This document shows positions 15,624 through 17,711 of a stretch of DNA of 17,711 nucleotides, piece by piece. The DNA comes from CAVZKK01 sp964573475 (lineage in GTDB: Archaea > Thermoproteota > Bathyarchaeia > Bathyarchaeales > Bathycorpusculaceae): NCBI GenBank assembly GCA_964573475.1, contig CAZNJT010000027.1, forward strand, positions 1 through 17,711, written 5' to 3'. The translations under genes were made by a program, and so were the position numbers. The notes under the pieces are model-generated. The model was given only the letters and a program-made list of their open reading frames with translations, ran no database searches and was not told where the DNA came from. Numbering within the stretch: the first letter of the stretch is position 1; each line of letters begins with the position of its first letter.

Positions 15624-16829
15624 TTAAGTTGCCTCTTTCAAGAGTTCAAGAATATCTCTCACAGCAATCTTGTTTTCTACGTCCAACACTTTTACAGCGT
15701 CCTCTAAGGTCGTTACGCAAAACGGACAAGCCACAGCGATAGTGTCAACACCGAGGTTCAATGCCTCTTTAACTCGGTCTACACAAGGTCTTTTTTCAGG
15801 CTCTGCTTCTTCTGTCCAAACTCTTCCAGCTCCGCCACCACAGCAGAAGCTACTTTGCCTTGTTCTCCGCATCTCGACGAGTTCTAGACCGCGTATGGAC
15901 TGCAAGACTTGTCTTGGCGCATCATATATTTCGTTGCGTTTACCTAGGAAGCATGGGTCGTGATAGGCAACTATTCTCTTAACGGTTTTTGCGGGTTTAA
16001 TCTTGCCTTGCTGGATGGCTTCTGCCAGAAATTGTGTGTAATGCTGAACATTGAGTTTTGCGTCCGCGTATGGCTTGTCATTCTTAAAAGTGTTATAACA
16101 ATGAGGTGATAGCGTGACGATTTTTTCTGCGTTGAATTTCTTGAACATCTCAATGTTGTGCAAAGCAAGTTCCTCGAAAAGTCCTTTCTCTCCCATTCTC
16201 AGTATGTGGTCTCCACAGCACCATTCCTCAGTGCCTAACGTCGCATAGTTTACGCCTAGACTGTTGAGTATTTGAGCCATTGTTCTGGCGATTTCTCGGT
16301 TTCTCAAGTCGTAAGTGTTTGAGCAACACGTGAAAAGTAGAACATCCGCCTTTGCAACGTTCGGAAACGTTTTAACGTTCAAGCCTTCAGCCCATTCCAT
16401 TCTCTTGCTTTGATGCGTTGACATTGGGTTGTGGTATTTGTAGACGCTTTCAAGCACATCTTTAACGGTTCTTGGAATGTTCCCAGCTTCTACCAGCAGG
16501 CTGTGGTCATCAACTATCGAGTTTGCGCAGCTGACAAGTTTGGGACAGAACAANNNNNNNNNNNNNNNNNNNNNNNNNNNNNNNNNNNNNNNNNNNNNNN
16601 NNNNNNNNNNNNNNNNNNNNNNNNNNNNNNNNNNNNNNNNNNNNNNNNNNNNNCATGAGTGCCTAAACGTAAGCGTCTCATCAAGATTATCCTTAATGTA
16701 TTGAAGTACTTCTAAGATAGTTGTTCCCTTGTAGACGGGTGCCTTATACGTGGATACATAATGCCTCTTATTTTGAGGGTCAAAACGGTGTATCTTAAAC
16801 TCAACAATTTTCTCCACTTTAGTGCTCAT
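15624..16829 (-). CDS. tfrB: TfrB-like subunit: SdhB N-terminus fused to twin CCG domains, interrupted by an assembly gap
   Basis: Iron-sulfur subunit of a fumarate reductase of the thiol-dependent type (inference from architecture). Residues 1-58 are the start of an SdhB [2Fe-2S] domain ending TLTFRHS, and the next two known bases are TG, fitting the first cluster cysteine of the FRxSC motif. The 100 N then hide the remaining [2Fe-2S] ligands and most of the [4Fe-4S] ligands. After the gap, LFCPKL looks like the end of the second cluster motif. A CCG domain follows (FTCCSN, EWCCGD, LSPHC) and then a second one (HDPC, FCCGGGAGR, ACPFC). The start is ATG 16829, five bases after a full GGAGGTGA. 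GTG 16838 overlaps that site and is rejected. Length across the gap is unknown. Confidence 0.82.
   Translation of the reverse strand: MSTKVEKIVEFKIHRFDPQNKRHYVSTYKAPVYKGTTILEVLQYIKDNLDETLTFRHSXXXXXXXXXXXXXXXXXXXXXXXXXXXXXXXXXXLFCPKLVSCANSIVDDHSLLVEAGNIPRTVKDVLESVYKYHNPMSTHQSKRMEWAEGLNVKTFPNVAKADVLLFTCCSNTYDLRNREIARTMAQILNSLGVNYATLGTEEWCCGDHILRMGEKGLFEELALHNIEMFKKFNAEKIVTLSPHCYNTFKNDKPYADAKLNVQHYTQFLAEAIQQGKIKPAKTVKRIVAYHDPCFLGKRNEIYDAPRQVLQSIRGLELVEMRRTRQSSFCCGGGAGRVWTEEAEPEKRPCVDRVKEALNLGVDTIAVACPFCVTTLEDAVKVLDVENKIAVRDILELLKEAT
16554..16653. other. Scaffold gap, exactly 100 N
   Basis: A round-number N run placed by an assembler, so its length is not measured. Comparison with SdhB spacing suggests that roughly 130-160 codons, not 33, are missing between FRHS and LFCPK. 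Confidence 0.95.
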
Positions 16830-16834
16830 GCAAT

Positions 16835-16843
16835 TCACCTCCT
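16835..16843 (-). promoter_or_regulatory. Full-consensus ribosome site for the TfrB-like gene
   Basis: Minus strand AGGAGGTGA, five bases before ATG 16829. Its first two bases overlap the flavoprotein stop codon, so the two genes are translationally coupled. Confidence 0.8.
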
Positions 16844-17711
16844 AATAAGTTCGCGCAGCCGGCGGCCACTTGGTTATCGTAACCGGCGCATACTCAAGCC
16901 GTGGGCCTTCTTTTGTGCAGTATGCTAGAGTGTGTTTTAACCAGTTTTCATCGTCACGTTTCGGGTAATCTCGCCTTGAATGTGCGCCTCTTGACTCTGT
17001 TCTGGCAAGTGCGCCGGCTATAGTAACTTCAGCAAGGTCTAACATAAAGTCAAGCTGTAGAGCGGAGGTAAATCCAGTATTGAATGGTTTGCCTTTGTCT
17101 TCAACTCTTATGTTTTTGAATCTTTGTTTGAGTTCTCTTATTTCTTTCAATGCGCTCTCGAGTTGGTCGCCTCTTCTGAATATCCAAACTTTCGTGTTCA
17201 TAATGCGTCTCATTGCGTCTCTAATGAGGGGCACTCTTTCATCGCCTTCGCTGCCCAAAATTTCGTCAAAGACCCTTTTTTCCTCTGCCAAAAGTTTTTC
17301 ATGCGGAATTTCGCGAAAGCTGCCGGATAAGGCTTTTTTAGCGGCTTCTTCGCCGGTGACTGCTCCGAAAACTAGACAGTCAGCTGTCGAGTTTGTGCCA
17401 AGCCTGTTTGCTCCGTGAACGCTGATACATGAGCATTCGCCAGCAGCGTAGAATCCGTTGATTGGTGTTTCAGTTTTTATGTTGGCTTTGATTCCTCCCA
17501 TTGAGTAGTGGGCTGCTGGTCTGATTGGTATCTGCTCTTTGACGGGGTCTACTCCGCCAAGTTTTATTGCAACGTCGCGTATGAGGGGTAACCTTTCATT
17601 TATTTTCTCTTCGCCTAGATGTCTTAGGTCTAAGGCTATGTAAGGACCATATGGTCCTTCTAATCCTCTTCCTTCTAAGATTTCAGTTTGTTCCGCTCTG
17701 GATATTACGTC
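16842..17711 (-). CDS. tfrA: Fumarate reductase/succinate dehydrogenase flavoprotein (5' end off window)
   Basis: Flavoprotein that reduces fumarate or oxidises succinate. The frame is open to the window edge, giving 289 C-terminal residues, about half the usual 550. RPAAHYSMGG, around codons 65-74 from the edge, is the catalytic His/substrate loop of the FrdA/SdhA family. GECSCISVHGANRLG with NSTADCLVFG is the second FAD and substrate motif with the conserved Arg. The capping end ESRGAHSRRDYPKRDDENW and the final ITKWPP are also typical. The His that binds FAD covalently would lie outside the window. Pairing with a CCG-fused SdhB suggests TfrA, but an SdhA with an unusual partner is possible. 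It is followed 12 bases on by the TfrB-like start. Confidence 0.88.
   Translation of the reverse strand, partial: DVISRAEQTEILEGRGLEGPYGPYIALDLRHLGEEKINERLPLIRDVAIKLGGVDPVKEQIPIRPAAHYSMGGIKANIKTETPINGFYAAGECSCISVHGANRLGTNSTADCLVFGAVTGEEAAKKALSGSFREIPHEKLLAEEKRVFDEILGSEGDERVPLIRDAMRRIMNTKVWIFRRGDQLESALKEIRELKQRFKNIRVEDKGKPFNTGFTSALQLDFMLDLAEVTIAGALARTESRGAHSRRDYPKRDDENWLKHTLAYCTKEGPRLEYAPVTITKWPPAARTY

Noticed and set aside
1..17711. tRNA, rRNA, CRISPR array, insertion sequence
   Set aside because: No cloverleaf, ribosomal RNA, regularly spaced direct repeats or transposase was seen on either strand; the window is packed with metabolic genes.

Overview
The window looks archaeal. It has TATA-box promoters without bacterial -10 boxes, strong GGAGGTGA-type ribosome binding sites, GTG and TTG starts, an Lrp/AsnC regulator, a tungsten aldehyde oxidoreductase, and an Hdr/Mvh electron-bifurcating hydrogenase complex. 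No methanogenesis genes (mcr, mtr) are visible. The gene styles resemble anaerobic Thermoproteota such as Bathyarchaeia, but that placement is inferred by eye. The sequence is part of a draft scaffold, because there is a run of exactly 100 N at 16554-16653.

Region 1 (1-11628, + strand) is one tightly packed operon: hdrA (5' end cut off by the window), mvhD with a C-terminal extension, a second hdrA, a second mvhD, hdrC, hdrB, mvhG, mvhA, then a hydrogenase maturation protease. Genes overlap by 1-8 bases or nearly abut. Together they encode an H2-oxidising [NiFe] hydrogenase (MvhAG) wired through MvhD to HdrA, where flavin-based bifurcation would split electrons between ferredoxin and a disulfide at HdrBC. 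The hdrA-mvhD module is duplicated, and each HdrA is a fusion of two HdrA-like halves with complementary missing parts.

Region 2 (11625-12955) is a small regulatory island: an Lrp/AsnC repressor-like gene with a cysteine-cluster tail, a divergent Cys-rich protein of unknown function, and a convergent DUF2061 membrane protein. The divergent promoter region carries three perfect palindromes, each centred on TAATTA and spaced exactly 61 bp apart. The outer two sit where transcription is predicted to start in each direction.

Region 3 (13090-17711, - strand) reads right to left: a fumarate reductase/succinate dehydrogenase flavoprotein (5' end off the window), a TfrB-like iron-sulfur/CCG-domain subunit interrupted by the N gap, an aldehyde:ferredoxin oxidoreductase, and a four-cluster ferredoxin partner.

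A possible combined role (inference): TfrAB-type enzymes reduce fumarate with two thiols and release a disulfide, and HdrABC-MvhADG reduces a disulfide with H2 while making reduced ferredoxin. The AOR-ferredoxin pair interconverts aldehydes and acids with ferredoxin-level electrons. The window could therefore hold a linked H2, ferredoxin, disulfide and fumarate redox network.
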